A stretch of DNA of 51,225 nt from Bacteroidales bacterium M6 (GCA_001689485.1 LUJQ01000072.1:1-51225), one strand, 5' to 3'; positions 14,910-24,332 are shown, counted from the first letter of the stretch. Notes: generated by a model not told the origin, from the sequence alone. A program made the numbers and translations.

Positions 14910-17900
14910 TTATTTCTTGAGGATTTTCTGGCCGCCTACGATGTAGAGACCTGCGGGGAGGGTGTCGAAACCGGCACGTGTACCGACCTTGATGCCCTGG
15001 AGGTTGTAGACAGGGTCGTTGGCCTGTGCGGCTTCAACGGTTACCTCTGCGATTCCTGAAAGGTCTACAGCTTCTACGGGGAGGGTGGCAGACTTGGTGC
15101 CGCACTGCACGGTGAGTGTGTAGTTGCCTTCTTGGTGGAATGTTACGGTGAGTTGTGCGTTGCCGTTTTCAAGCAGTGCCACATCGGTTATTTCCACAGC
15201 GTCCTCACCTGCGTCAAAGTACGGGTTGAAGCCTGCTTCTGCCGGGTTGTCGAAACCTTCGAGAACAACTTCGATTTCGTAAGGTTTCTCAATATCGGCA
15301 CGTAGTTCGTCGATAGTGAATGCCACATACTGGGCTGCGGTAGCTTCGAAGTGGAGTGTGGGCAGTTCGCCGTCGTGGTTCCAAGGTTCGGTGTGGTTTT
15401 TGCCGTCGAAGGCGAAGCCGAGGTTGGTGAACCATTCGGTTGTAAGGTCATCTTTTTCAACTGATGCACCGTTGTAGTCTTCGTCGGTGCCGTTTGCGAG
15501 CGAGCTGAGGGCATGGCAGTTGCTGATTGCGCCTGCGCCTACGATGCGGTTGGCGTAGTCACCATCCTTCTCGGTATCCCATGCAAGGCTGCCGAGGGCT
15601 ACGAGCGAGTTCTTTACAGAGCCTTCAATCATGTAGCCGCCGATACCGCCTACATAGTGCTGGTAGGTTTCCACCGGGATGAGGCTGGGTTCGGGATCAT
15701 CTGGATCGCTTCCGGGTTCGGGAACATATGCATAGGTCATGAAGGGCTCTTCGCCGGTTACAGAACCTTCAACGATGGCATGTGAGATGTTGGCAGGGCC
15801 TTGTTCCGAGAAGCCTACCACGCCGCCTACGCTGTGTGTGCCGATGATTTCGGCGTTGACATGCACATCGTTGATGTTAGTCGTGGTGTTGACATGGCCT
15901 GCGATACCGCCTACGTAGCATTTGCCGGTGATTTTGCCGGTGAATGCGCATGCGTTGATTTCGGAGCCGTTGATGATGAAGTTGGCACCGATGCCGCCTA
16001 CTGCCGAGTTAGGCATATCGAAGTCGGCGTCGAGCAATGAGCAGCCCTTGAACGAGCAGCCGTTTACGCGGGCAGCGATACCGCCGAAATATGGGTTGGA
16101 ATATGAGTTGCGCTCGGTGAAGTCAGTTGTTGCTTTGGGGCTGATGAAATGCACGTTCTCCAAGTCAGCGCCGACGAGCTGGTAGGCCAGCATGGCGTCA
16201 GCCTTGATGCGGAAGCTTTGGAAGCTGATGTGCATCGAGGGGTTTACAAAGGTAAGATCCTTGATAAACGAACGGCTTGCTGATTCGTCATCGCCGATTT
16301 GATAGAACATGGCGTTGTTGTCGTTGCGCCCGCTTATTACGAGGTTGCGTACCTGGTGGCCGCCACCGTCGATCGAGCCGGTGAATGTGCCGGGTACCTG
16401 GAGGAATGTGCGTCCTTCGGCATCGATGTCGGCATCGATGCGGAAATGCGATGTCAGGTTGTTGCGAATCTGGTTGAAGTCGCCATAGGTTTTTACCAGG
16501 TAGGGGTTCTCAACGGTGCCTTCACCCTCGAATTTGTTGAAGGGGAGACGGATAAGCTCGTTGCGCGATTCGCGTTCCTGGCCATAATAGTCGGTGTACT
16601 GCACACACAGGAACGAAAGGCCGGAGCTAGGGTTAGATACATATGCGTTGAAATATTGATGGCGCAGCTTGTATTCGCGTTCTGCAAGGATGTTGCCTTT
16701 TTGGTCGACTATTGCAATCACCTTCACCGAGGCATTGGCGTTTTCGGGCGATTTGCGCTCAAGCCATGCAAGGTATTCGAAGTTCTTGTCGGAATTGAAC
16801 AGGTAGGGATCCATGATGGATGCGTCGATGCATGGGAGCACCTTGGTCACATCGGCCTTGAAAGTAAGGGCGTCGATATGGTCGACTTCCCCTTTGCCGT
16901 TGAAGTAGGCAATACGGTGGATTGTGTTCTTGTCGTCGGTCGAACCGTTGGCGCTTGAGGCGATGTAGTAATAGCCGCCCTTGCCAAGACAGCGGTCAAG
17001 ATTGTTGGAGAGGTTGAAGGTCTCGCCTGAATCATAATCATAGAATGATACGGGAAGTTCTGTTCCCAGTTTGAGTGAGGGCCAGTCGATCATCTGGAGC
17101 ACGTCATTGCCGTCTTTGTTCTTCATAAGGAATGCATATTGCTCTTCGTGACCGGTAAGGTTGCTGAGCTGCATTACACCACGGCTGTTTTCTGCGAAAC
17201 GTTTGATTTCTTTGCCGTCGGAATCGTAGATTGCATAATAGCATTGTTCGTTTTCCTGAACGTCGGTCTGTGAGAATTTGAGCACGTAGCAGGGGAGTTT
17301 GCCGTCGCCGAAGTCAAAAGTGATATCGTTGCTTCCACGGAATTTGCCGAGTGTTACGGAGCTTGTGATGAAGCCCTCGTTGCGGTCGGGTACGGGGATT
17401 ACGGTTTTCTTCACCTCCTTGAAAGTGGAACCTGACTGTTCCAGCAGGGTGATTATGTAGTTGTTGCCGTTCTGCGAGCCTTCGTCTTCTCCTTCGCCGA
17501 AGAACGGCTTCTCATAGAGGGCTGTGGCGATATACAGCTTGTTGCCGTTGGAGGTCATCTGCATGGGTGATTCGCCGGTGTTGTCGCCGGTAAGTTCGTC
17601 AATCGGGAAGTCCTGCATCTTCGTCGGGCCGTTTGTGCCGTATCCGGCTTTGGTGTACACTGTGTAACGTGTAAGCCTGTCGTCGTCGGGCCATGTGCTG
17701 TAGTCCATATACATCATTATGAAACTTTCGGCAGTGGGTGTACCCACGTTGATCACATAGCCGGGCATACCCGGGATGGCGCATATAGGATCCTGCGGCT
17801 CGGTGCTGTTGTTGAGCGAGAATGTGTAGCTCACCTGCTTTGCGCCGAAATCCTTGAGGGGGTTATAGTTCGCCGCGATGGTGATTTCGTAATAATCGTC

Positions 17901-18410
17901 GAAGTTGTAGAATTTCTGTGTTGCAGAGAGGCTCACCTGCATAGACTGGCATTTCTTGGCGCCTTCGATGAGGGGGAATTTGCCGACACATGAGCCGATT
18001 TTTTCAGCTTTTTCGTTGTAGAGGGTAAATTCCACTCCGTTGTAGGAGATATCTTTCCAATATTCGTTGCTCCCTTCCAGCTCGTCATAGAGGGGTACCA
18101 TGGTGTAGAACCAGTTTTCCTCGTTGGGCCCGTACATTATGCTGCAAGTCTGCATCTGGTCATCACCTGCATAGGGGGCTGTCAAGGTTATGTCCGGCTC
18201 TAGGTTGGTCATCGCCTTGGGATCCAGGTTGTGCATGTTCTGCAAGGTGATGGTGTTAAGGCGTCCGGCAGTAGGCATGAATCGGAACGGATTCTCTTTG
18301 TTGTTCTGTGCCTGGTTCCCGGACGGGGTGAACACAACTGCCGCCTGTGCGTCGGCAGAGCCTATGGCCAATGCCGTGGCCATGGCGAGATGAAGTAGAT
18401 GTTGCTTCAT
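14910..18410 (-). CDS. Large secreted T9SS cargo protein with GLUG-like repeats
   Basis: I do not recognise a named function for this 1166-residue protein. It has a signal peptide (MKQHLLHLAMATALAIGSADA). The first ~650 residues contain several repeated beta-rich segments of the kind DGNDVLQMIDWPSLKLG, possibly a propeller. From about 690 to 960 come GLUG-like repeats of the type VGGIAGHVNTTTN and VGGVVGFSEQG, known from bacterial surface adhesins. A probable Ig-like segment follows. The C-terminus (VYNLQGIKVGTRAGF...LPAGLYIVGGQKILKK) is a type A T9SS sorting domain. It lies 88 nt behind the S8 protease gene, with a hairpin between them, and probably shares its transcript. Confidence 0.75.
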   Translation of the reverse strand: MKQHLLHLAMATALAIGSADAQAAVVFTPSGNQAQNNKENPFRFMPTAGRLNTITLQNMHNLDPKAMTNLEPDITLTAPYAGDDQMQTCSIMYGPNEENWFYTMVPLYDELEGSNEYWKDISYNGVEFTLYNEKAEKIGSCVGKFPLIEGAKKCQSMQVSLSATQKFYNFDDYYEITIAANYNPLKDFGAKQVSYTFSLNNSTEPQDPICAIPGMPGYVINVGTPTAESFIMMYMDYSTWPDDDRLTRYTVYTKAGYGTNGPTKMQDFPIDELTGDNTGESPMQMTSNGNKLYIATALYEKPFFGEGEDEGSQNGNNYIITLLEQSGSTFKEVKKTVIPVPDRNEGFITSSVTLGKFRGSNDITFDFGDGKLPCYVLKFSQTDVQENEQCYYAIYDSDGKEIKRFAENSRGVMQLSNLTGHEEQYAFLMKNKDGNDVLQMIDWPSLKLGTELPVSFYDYDSGETFNLSNNLDRCLGKGGYYYIASSANGSTDDKNTIHRIAYFNGKGEVDHIDALTFKADVTKVLPCIDASIMDPYLFNSDKNFEYLAWLERKSPENANASVKVIAIVDQKGNILAEREYKLRHQYFNAYVSNPSSGLSFLCVQYTDYYGQERESRNELIRLPFNKFEGEGTVENPYLVKTYGDFNQIRNNLTSHFRIDADIDAEGRTFLQVPGTFTGSIDGGGHQVRNLVISGRNDNNAMFYQIGDDESASRSFIKDLTFVNPSMHISFQSFRIKADAMLAYQLVGADLENVHFISPKATTDFTERNSYSNPYFGGIAARVNGCSFKGCSLLDADFDMPNSAVGGIGANFIINGSEINACAFTGKITGKCYVGGIAGHVNTTTNINDVHVNAEIIGTHSVGGVVGFSEQGPANISHAIVEGSVTGEEPFMTYAYVPEPGSDPDDPEPSLIPVETYQHYVGGIGGYMIEGSVKNSLVALGSLAWDTEKDGDYANRIVGAGAISNCHALSSLANGTDEDYNGASVEKDDLTTEWFTNLGFAFDGKNHTEPWNHDGELPTLHFEATAAQYVAFTIDELRADIEKPYEIEVVLEGFDNPAEAGFNPYFDAGEDAVEITDVALLENGNAQLTVTFHQEGNYTLTVQCGTKSATLPVEAVDLSGIAEVTVEAAQANDPVYNLQGIKVGTRAGFDTLPAGLYIVGGQKILKK

Positions 18411-18447
18411 TGTGTTGTTTGTTTGTGATTAATGAATAGGGTTGACC

Positions 18448-18490
18448 GGCCGGCGCTGTGACGTGGTATAGGTTACGCAAAGCACCGGCC
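18448..18490 (-). terminator. Hairpin between the S8 protease and cargo genes
   Basis: GGCCGGCGCT at 18448-18457 pairs with AGCACCGGCC at 18481-18490, with one wobble on the minus-strand RNA. It has a 23-nt loop and no U-run. It lies just after the S8 stop at 18499. It may mark an mRNA end or lower expression of the downstream gene. Confidence 0.5.
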
Positions 18491-18498
18491 TGCCGTAA

Positions 18499-20745
18499 TT
18501 ATAGGTTTATTTTGATAGTTCTCGATCCGTTGGGTGTCGACGCTGTGACAAGGTATATGCCTGTGGCAAGGTCGTCGGTAGCAATGATTGCCTCGTCGCC
18601 TTCGGCGGTCACTGATTTCACGGTGATGCCGGTCATGTTATGGATGGAGACTTTGATTGAGGCTGCTCCGGGAGCAAACACATGGCAGGCCCCTTCGGAG
18701 GGTATAATGGCGAGTGCATCGGCCGTGTCGGCATTAATGTTGCCTACGCTGCTAAGACCTAAAGCCTTGCAAAGCCCTGCAAATGCATTGAGGTTGCCTG
18801 AGGCACCTTTGTTGTCGGCTGCAAGCTCGGGGATGGACGAAGTTTCCTGGGCGATGTCTATAATCTCTTCGGTTGTTAGACCAGGGTTGGCCGACAGCCA
18901 CATCGCGGCTACACCGGTCATATAAGGCGTTGCCATGGATGTGCCGGTCATAGGGGTCCAGTGATATGTTTCGCCGTTGACAGTGCGGCTGTAGTATTTC
19001 GGATAGATAGTTTCGTCGTATGACGAGTTTTTCACGTGATAGCGCGACATTGCCGACACGATGTTCATCCCCGGGGCGCAGATGTGGGGGAGGTGACGCC
19101 CGTCGACCAGTCTGGCCCATGACGAGAAATAGGAGGTCTGATTGATGTCGTGACCCGTTTCCATGCTCTGTGCAGAGAACCTGTGGGAGTTATAAGAACC
19201 CACGGTGATGATGTTGTGTGCGCATGCCATGGCGTTGAGTGTGCCGTCGCCGTTGGGATCGATAAACCCTTCCATGCCGCGTGATTTGAAATTGAGGGGG
19301 AACAGTCCGCTTACGGTCGAAGTGTAGACAAACACCTGTTTGCCTGGCGTGCCTTCAATGGTCATCATGACGGCATGGGCGCGGTCGTTGGCATCGGATG
19401 AGAATTGCAGCTGGTTGCGGCATTCCACATGGTAGCGGTTGTTTGATGGTTCCACACGTGCCTGGCCGCCGATAAAGCTTGATGTCAGTGTGGAGCAAAA
19501 AGTTTCATCGGTGGTGTTGACAAATTTTGCGGCTACACCTGTCGACGATAACGCCGAAGGGTTGGCGATATATGCAGGGTTTTCCTGAGTCACTGTGACA
19601 GAGGCCAACGGTGTGCCCGGGTCGGAGATTTTTACGAGGTCGAACCGTACCGTGACAGGGGTTTCATCTTCCGACCATATTTCGAAGTTCCCGAATGCAC
19701 GGGCATAGAATGCCAGCGATGTAGGCCAGATTGCGCCGGTGTAGGGAGATGATTCGATGAATGTCTTTACAGGGGTGTCGGTGAATGTTGCGTGAAGTGT
19801 GGCGTTTGCATCGCCTTCGTTGCCTGACGCTATGCAGAACACGGCCCCGGTCGATGCGGCTATCTCGCTGATTGCAGTCGAAGCTTCGTCGGTGCCGTCC
19901 ATCGGGCCGCCGTTGTTGCCAAGCGATATATTGATTACGCAAGGTTTGCCTTCCTCTTTGGCGGCATCGGCAATCTGCCTGGCGGAGCGTATCATAAAAT
20001 CGTTGGTCAGGCCGCCTTGTGTCGCGGCAAGGATGATGTCGGCTCCGGGAGCTGCACCTGTCAGGTCGGGACCGCCGGTGTTTTCGTCTGTTACGGCGCT
20101 TCCTGCGGCAATGGCGGCCACGTGTGTGCCGTGTGTGTCAGTGCCGACGTCGCCTTTCCAGTTCATGATATGGGCGGGGGTTTTCAAATCGGCCAGGGAG
20201 TTGTTCCCTAAGGTGAAGAAAATCCGCTTCACGCGGGGATTGCCGTCTTTGTCAAGGAGCGACAGGTGCTGGGCGTCAAGTCCACGGTCAATCACGCCTA
20301 CGATTACACCTTCGCCGGTGTAGGGCTGTTCGAGTGGTTTTGCACCCGAATGCGCTTTGTCAAGGCCGAGTACTGTGCGGCTCCGGTCGATACCCATCGG
20401 GTTGATATAATCCATCGTTTCAAGTTCGCGGTTTAGCCTGACGCTGATAACCCCTTCGGTAGCGGCGATTTCTTCAGCTTTCCCGGGTTCTACGGCCAAC
20501 ACCACGATAGGGCCTTCTACCTGGCGTATTTCCGCCCCGGCGGCACGCAGGCGGTCGACGGTGGCTGAATCGGCAACACGCATCAGCAAGACCAGTTCCG
20601 GGCTTTTTTCGCCCGGTGCATTCAGGCGTGCCGAATTTTCGGCACGCAGGGTTAATTCTACTTGGTCAAAATGACCGAATGTGGCTTGTGCCGATGCTCC
20701 AAGCGATGACACAGCCAAGCAGATTAATGGTAAAAATTTCTTCAT
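18499..20745 (-). CDS. Subtilisin-like S8 serine protease, T9SS-secreted
   Basis: This 748-residue protein has a signal peptide (1-20) and an inhibitor-like prodomain. A peptidase S8 domain carries the complete triad: Asp153 in GVIDRGLD, His205 in DTHGTHVA and Ser603 in GTSMATPYM. About 150 extra residues between His and Ser (near 320-480) probably form an inserted beta domain. The C-terminus (IHNMTGITVKSV...ATGIYLVTA) is a type A sorting domain, so the enzyme should be exported by T9SS to the surface or medium and degrade proteins there. A -7 box lies about 160 nt upstream. The large cargo gene follows on the same strand. Confidence 0.92.
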   Translation of the reverse strand: MKKFLPLICLAVSSLGASAQATFGHFDQVELTLRAENSARLNAPGEKSPELVLLMRVADSATVDRLRAAGAEIRQVEGPIVVLAVEPGKAEEIAATEGVISVRLNRELETMDYINPMGIDRSRTVLGLDKAHSGAKPLEQPYTGEGVIVGVIDRGLDAQHLSLLDKDGNPRVKRIFFTLGNNSLADLKTPAHIMNWKGDVGTDTHGTHVAAIAAGSAVTDENTGGPDLTGAAPGADIILAATQGGLTNDFMIRSARQIADAAKEEGKPCVINISLGNNGGPMDGTDEASTAISEIAASTGAVFCIASGNEGDANATLHATFTDTPVKTFIESSPYTGAIWPTSLAFYARAFGNFEIWSEDETPVTVRFDLVKISDPGTPLASVTVTQENPAYIANPSALSSTGVAAKFVNTTDETFCSTLTSSFIGGQARVEPSNNRYHVECRNQLQFSSDANDRAHAVMMTIEGTPGKQVFVYTSTVSGLFPLNFKSRGMEGFIDPNGDGTLNAMACAHNIITVGSYNSHRFSAQSMETGHDINQTSYFSSWARLVDGRHLPHICAPGMNIVSAMSRYHVKNSSYDETIYPKYYSRTVNGETYHWTPMTGTSMATPYMTGVAAMWLSANPGLTTEEIIDIAQETSSIPELAADNKGASGNLNAFAGLCKALGLSSVGNINADTADALAIIPSEGACHVFAPGAASIKVSIHNMTGITVKSVTAEGDEAIIATDDLATGIYLVTASTPNGSRTIKINL

Positions 20746-20903
20746 TCTGAATTAATAATGATAGGCTATGGGGAATGTCAGAGTTTCCTATTCCTAAAGG
20801 AGCCGGAACCTCGGATATTTACAATTCGTGTGATTAATGATTTCTGATGAAAGCGCCTGTAGCTTTCGGTTTGTCAGGTGTTGTACCCTCTATATTACGT
20901 TTC

Positions 20904-20935
20904 CAAAAGTAATATAAAATAGGTTATAAGGCAAG
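20904..20935 (-). promoter_or_regulatory. Putative promoter of the S8 protease (CTTG-N20-TACTTTTG)
   Basis: The minus strand reads TACTTTTG at 20911-20904, a perfect -7 box. CTTG, a near match to the -33 TTTG, lies 20 nt upstream at 20935-20932. The implied leader is about 150 nt, long enough for post-transcriptional control. Confidence 0.55.
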
Positions 20936-21104
20936 TAAAATGTAATAATTTATATATTTTTTAGGTTTCAGTTGGTGCAAAAAATGAAGAATGGCCTATC
21001 ATTCTGTTGCCGAAATGGGCATTGATGTTGCATTTGAAAACTTATATTTTTTTGTATTGTTATGCAGTGCCTGTTTCTATGTCGCTAATATATGGGAGAA
21101 TAAT

Positions 21105-21137
21105 GCGTGCATGAATATTGCATATATTCATGCACGC
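21105..21137 (-). terminator. 14-bp hairpin downstream of queC
   Basis: GCGTGCATGAATAT (21105-21118) and ATATTCATGCACGC (21124-21137) pair perfectly around a 5-nt loop. The hairpin lies about 115 nt after the queC stop. A moderately U-rich tail (ATTATTCT) follows on the minus strand. It is the probable end of the C69-queF-queC transcript. Confidence 0.65.
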
Positions 21138-21251
21138 TGTGTGTAACAAGTTGTCGGAAAATCTTTTGTAAAAGTTCGGCAATGTTAAAAATATAGCTGT
21201 CAGGGCTGATGCGGAACCGGCGCCGGTTGTTTCCCGTTCAAGCTATTTTGT

Positions 21252-21995
21252 TCAGTCGAATTCGGCGGGGTTCAATCCGGCGGCGGCAAGGGCTTCGTGA
21301 CGCTCGGTGCATGTGCCGCACGTGCCGCAATGCTTTTCCTCCCCGCGGTAGCAGGAATAAGTGCGGTGATAGTCGACTCCAAGTTCCACCCCGCGGCGCA
21401 CTATGTCGTTTTTTGTCAGGTTGGTGTAGGGGCAGAAGAGCTGGATCCCGTCATATGTGCCCTTTTCGATTGCTTTCCCCATGGCATCGACGAATTCCGG
21501 GCGGCAGTCGGGATAAATGGCGTGGTCGCCCGCATGGTTGGCGAGCATCAGCGTGGAAAGTTTCCTGCTCTCGGCAAGCCCGGCGGCCACAGCCAGCATT
21601 ATCCCGTTGCGGAAAGGCACCACTGTGGAACGCATGTTTTTGTCGTCATAGTTTCCCGAAGGGATTGCGTCGGCCCCGCTAAGAAGCGAGCTTTCGAAAT
21701 GTTCGCCGATGAATCCGAGCGGTATCTGGATGTGTTCGATTCCGAGGTTGTTGCAATGCCAACGCGCACATTCGGCTTCACGTTCGTTGTGGTTCGACCC
21801 GTACATGAATGTGACAGCGAGCGCTATCCGCGCGTTATATTCATATAGGAGGGTGGTTGAGTCCATCCCGCCTGACAGCACAATCAGTGCGTCGCGCCTT
21901 TTGGGGTGTTGGGCGAGGTCGGTTGTCAGCACGAGCTCCTGTTCCTTTGGCGGCAGGAACACTTCTGCAAAATGTTGATGTGATTCGATTCCCAT
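21252..21995 (-). CDS. queC: 7-cyano-7-deazaguanine (preQ0) synthase
   Basis: QueC converts 7-carboxy-7-deazaguanine to preQ0 with ATP and ammonia, in the queuosine pathway. The ATP-pyrophosphatase loop SGGMDSTTLL is at residues 41-50. The C-terminal zinc cysteines are in CYRGEEKHCGTCGTCTER. The 247-residue reading has about 30 more residues before the P-loop than typical QueC, so either an N-terminal extension exists or translation begins at an internal non-ATG codon. It follows queF after 69 nt that hold a hairpin. QueF would use its product next, so the two genes form a pathway unit. Confidence 0.93.
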   Translation of the reverse strand: MGIESHQHFAEVFLPPKEQELVLTTDLAQHPKRRDALIVLSGGMDSTTLLYEYNARIALAVTFMYGSNHNEREAECARWHCNNLGIEHIQIPLGFIGEHFESSLLSGADAIPSGNYDDKNMRSTVVPFRNGIMLAVAAGLAESRKLSTLMLANHAGDHAIYPDCRPEFVDAMGKAIEKGTYDGIQLFCPYTNLTKNDIVRRGVELGVDYHRTYSCYRGEEKHCGTCGTCTERHEALAAAGLNPAEFD

Positions 21996-22010
21996 AGTTT
22001 ATAGGATTTA

Positions 22011-22056
22011 AGAGGCTGCCTGAAAACTCCGGTGGGTGAAGTCCCAGGCAACCTCT
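22011..22056 (-). terminator. Hairpin between queF and queC
   Basis: AGAGGCTGCCTG (22011-22022) pairs with CAGGCAACCTCT (22045-22056) over 12 bp, with one wobble pair on the minus-strand RNA. The arm GGTTGCCTG is the same as in the metG-asparaginase hairpin at 1855-1893. It lies 9 nt after the queF stop, inside the presumed operon. Confidence 0.6.
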
Positions 22057-22064
22057 GAGGGTTT

Positions 22065-22541
22065 TTAATTCACTGCATCATTAAATGAGGCAAGCAGGCG
22101 TTGGCGGGCAAGCTCCTGATGCTCGTCATCGCCATGGTTGGCGAAGGGGTAAATCGAGATGCCTCCACGGGGTGTGAATATCCCTTTGACCTCGATATAT
22201 CGCGGGTTCATCAGGCGCATCAGGTCTTTCATGATTATGTTCACACAGTCTTCGTGGAAGTCGCCATGGTTGCGGAAGGAGAACAGGTAGAGCTTCAGGC
22301 TTTTGCTCTCCACCATATCTTCGCGCGGGATATACTGTATGATTATCCTTGCGAAATCCGGCTGCCCTGTCTTGGGGCATAACGATGTAAATTCCGGGCA
22401 GTTGAAAGTTACCAGGTATTCGTTTTCGGGATGTTTGTTCTTAAATGTCTCCAACACCTCGGGCGCGTACCGGTCGGGATACCTTGTGCCGTTAGCCCCG
22501 AGCAGCGTCACCCCTTCCAATTCGTTGTCGTTCCTGCTCAT
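22065..22541 (-). CDS. queF: NADPH-dependent preQ0 reductase
   Basis: QueF reduces preQ0 to preQ1, the step after QueC in queuosine synthesis. At 158 residues it is the short, unimodular type I form. The catalytic Cys55 and Asp62 lie in TSLCPKTGQPD. The QueF signature (ESKSLKLYLFSFRNHGDFHE) follows at about residues 78-97. The start at 22541 is 18 nt after the stop of the C69 dipeptidase gene, so the three genes are probably co-transcribed. There is no room here for a preQ1 riboswitch directly upstream. Confidence 0.95.
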   Translation of the reverse strand: MSRNDNELEGVTLLGANGTRYPDRYAPEVLETFKNKHPENEYLVTFNCPEFTSLCPKTGQPDFARIIIQYIPREDMVESKSLKLYLFSFRNHGDFHEDCVNIIMKDLMRLMNPRYIEVKGIFTPRGGISIYPFANHGDDEHQELARQRLLASFNDAVN

Positions 22542-22559
22542 GTGATATGCTGTTTTTTT

Positions 22560-24203
22560 TCAGTAGCTGATTTTGTTTACGCGGAGGCGGGGGCCTGCAT
22601 CATCGACTATTGTGCGGAAATAACGGTCGTCATAGCCGGGGAATTCGGGGTAGACCGGCATGCCGTGTTCCGATTTCACGAAGTTGTGGTCGGCGTCGGT
22701 TTTCTTCATGTTCCCGTCGAGGAATTTGACAAAGAGGTAGTCGCCCAGCTTCTTGTATTCGGTTGTGGCACGTTCTGCCCAGATGTCGGCGAGGTCTTGT
22801 GTCAGGTTGTGGCAGATTTCTTCGTCGGAGAATGCGGGAATCTGTTCTATGGCCACGCGCACATCCTCTTCGATGTCGCGTTCGAGTTTCGATTGCACGC
22901 GGCGTATGTCGGGAATCATAAGGGAATAACGGTTGTAAGCCTGGTTGGCCACATAGTTGTTTACCCAGAAGTTGGAGTTCCAGTCGAGGGTGTTGATGTC
23001 GCCGTGGGCGAGTTGTGCGGGTGCTTTCTTGACAGAGCAGAACACCGGGAGGTAGACACTGGTGTTTGCATCGTCGGTGCCGAACCAAAGGAGGCCGCGC
23101 AGGTAGGCGGGGAGGTCGCCGCGCAATTGTGCAACGAACGAGAAACCTGTCTGCTGGGTGGCTATGGCGCGTTCGTGGGTGTATTCCACGCTGTCGACGG
23201 TGAAGGTCATCGGACGCCAGCGGTAGGGCACTTTGTAGGGGCCTGCGCCTATGTCGTTTGTCATGTCGTAGGGGGTTCCTTCGAAGTGGTCGCGCATCAT
23301 CCATTTCATGTCTGATGCGGTAAGGAGCGAGTCGGGTTTCACCCAAAGGGGCATCGGTTCGCCTTCGGCGCGGTCAATCCATGGGAGGTATGCGTCCATC
23401 CCTTTGCTGAATTTGTTGAAATAGGCCCATACGCGTGCGTCACATCCCCGGAGGGCGCCGAAGTCGGTCACCCCGTAGGCTTTGGAGAAGTCGAAATCCT
23501 CGTCTTTGCCGTTGAAGTATCCTTGCGAACGGGCGAATTTTATAACGTCGGGGCTGTAGATTGTTTCGCCGGTCTTATCCTTGAGGGGGAATTTGTGGAT
23601 TCGCGGATGGTTGGCGTGGCCTGAGATGTGGCCGTCGGGCACGCGGCGTGCCACCCACACGGCACCTTTGTCGGCTTTCCCTTTGCCAATCAGCTCCATC
23701 ACCCAGGCTTCGTCGGGGTCGGCGATTGAGAATGATTCGCCGCTGCTGGCATACCCGTAGTCCTTTACCAGGTTGGTCATCACCTTGATGGCCTCACGGG
23801 CGGTTTTTGCACGTTGCAGGGTAACATATATAAGCGAGCCGTAGTCGATTATGCCGGTTCCGGCCAGCTCTTCGCGGCCGCCCCATGTGCTTTCGGCAAT
23901 GGCCAGGCCGTGTTCGTTCATGTTGCCGATTGTGGCGTAGGTGTGCGGCACTTCGGGGATTTCGCCGAGCGGCTTGCCGGTATCCCATTCCACGATTTTG
24001 CGCATCGTCCCGGCCGGGTGGTCGGCGGCGGGCTGGTTATATAGCTCGCCGTAAAGGTTGTGGGAGTCGGCGGCATAGGTCACCATGACCGAGCCGTCGG
24101 CAGTGGCGCCTTTGGCTGCGATAAGGCTGGTGCATGCATCTGCATCGAAACTTGCGGCTACAGCTGCCGCCATCACGATAATCGGTGTAAAATGTCTCTT
24201 CAT
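22560..24203 (-). CDS. pepD: C69 family dipeptidase
   Basis: This 547-residue enzyme of the N-terminal nucleophile family C69 (dipeptidase A/PepD type) hydrolyses dipeptides. A short leader (MKRHFTPIIVMAAAVAASFDADA) is followed by Cys24 in the motif ACTSLIAAKGATADGS, where cleavage would expose the nucleophile. The leader also reads as a signal peptide, so the enzyme is probably periplasmic. Further family segments are GNMNEHGLAIAEST and PDEAWVMELIGKGK. It is divergent from the GH106 gene and carries its own -7 box. queF follows 18 nt downstream; no biochemical link to queuosine is known to me. Confidence 0.9.
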   Translation of the reverse strand: MKRHFTPIIVMAAAVAASFDADACTSLIAAKGATADGSVMVTYAADSHNLYGELYNQPAADHPAGTMRKIVEWDTGKPLGEIPEVPHTYATIGNMNEHGLAIAESTWGGREELAGTGIIDYGSLIYVTLQRAKTAREAIKVMTNLVKDYGYASSGESFSIADPDEAWVMELIGKGKADKGAVWVARRVPDGHISGHANHPRIHKFPLKDKTGETIYSPDVIKFARSQGYFNGKDEDFDFSKAYGVTDFGALRGCDARVWAYFNKFSKGMDAYLPWIDRAEGEPMPLWVKPDSLLTASDMKWMMRDHFEGTPYDMTNDIGAGPYKVPYRWRPMTFTVDSVEYTHERAIATQQTGFSFVAQLRGDLPAYLRGLLWFGTDDANTSVYLPVFCSVKKAPAQLAHGDINTLDWNSNFWVNNYVANQAYNRYSLMIPDIRRVQSKLERDIEEDVRVAIEQIPAFSDEEICHNLTQDLADIWAERATTEYKKLGDYLFVKFLDGNMKKTDADHNFVKSEHGMPVYPEFPGYDDRYFRTIVDDAGPRLRVNKISY

Positions 24204-24248
24204 TAGGCTTGTGGCTAAAGATTTTTCTTGTTGTCATACACAACGTTG

Positions 24249-24256
24249 CAAAGATA
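24249..24256 (-). promoter_or_regulatory. Putative promoter -7 box (TATCTTTG) of pepD-queF-queC
   Basis: The minus strand reads TATCTTTG, a perfect TAnnTTTG match, 46 nt before the pepD start at 24203. It faces the GH106 promoter. No clear -33 box is visible. Confidence 0.55.
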
Positions 24257-24310
24257 GTGATTATTTTGGTAAAAAGGTGCGTCGGCATGACTGGCGGGTG
24301 ATTTAAAGCT

Positions 24311-24332
24311 TTTTGACACAAATTCGTCAAAA
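24311..24332. promoter_or_regulatory. Operator-like inverted repeat between divergent promoters
   Basis: TTTTGAC (24311-24317) and GTCAAAA (24326-24332) are exact reverse complements with an 8-nt spacer. The pair lies between the two divergent -7 boxes at 24249-24256 and 24373-24380. It could be a repressor or activator site, or simply chance; no regulator gene is nearby. Confidence 0.35.

Larger units (their letters stand above)
20746..21251. other. 506-nt gap upstream of the S8 protease gene
   Basis: This region holds the S8 promoter (20904-20935) with a ~150-nt leader, then AT-rich sequence without a coding signal. It also holds a 14-bp hairpin (21105-21137) and the palindrome AACCGGCGCCGGTT (21215-21228), both downstream of queC. 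The leader has a small GAAAGC/GCTTTC stem. I see no gene and no known RNA motif. Confidence 0.5.

Noticed and set aside
15513..16958. Plus-strand frames inside the 1166-residue cargo gene, rich in Val, Ala and Cys
   Set aside because: They mirror the codon pattern of the opposite strand and show no start context or family.
22542..22559. preQ1 riboswitch upstream of queF
   Set aside because: Only 18 nt separate the pepD stop from the queF start, too little for a riboswitch.
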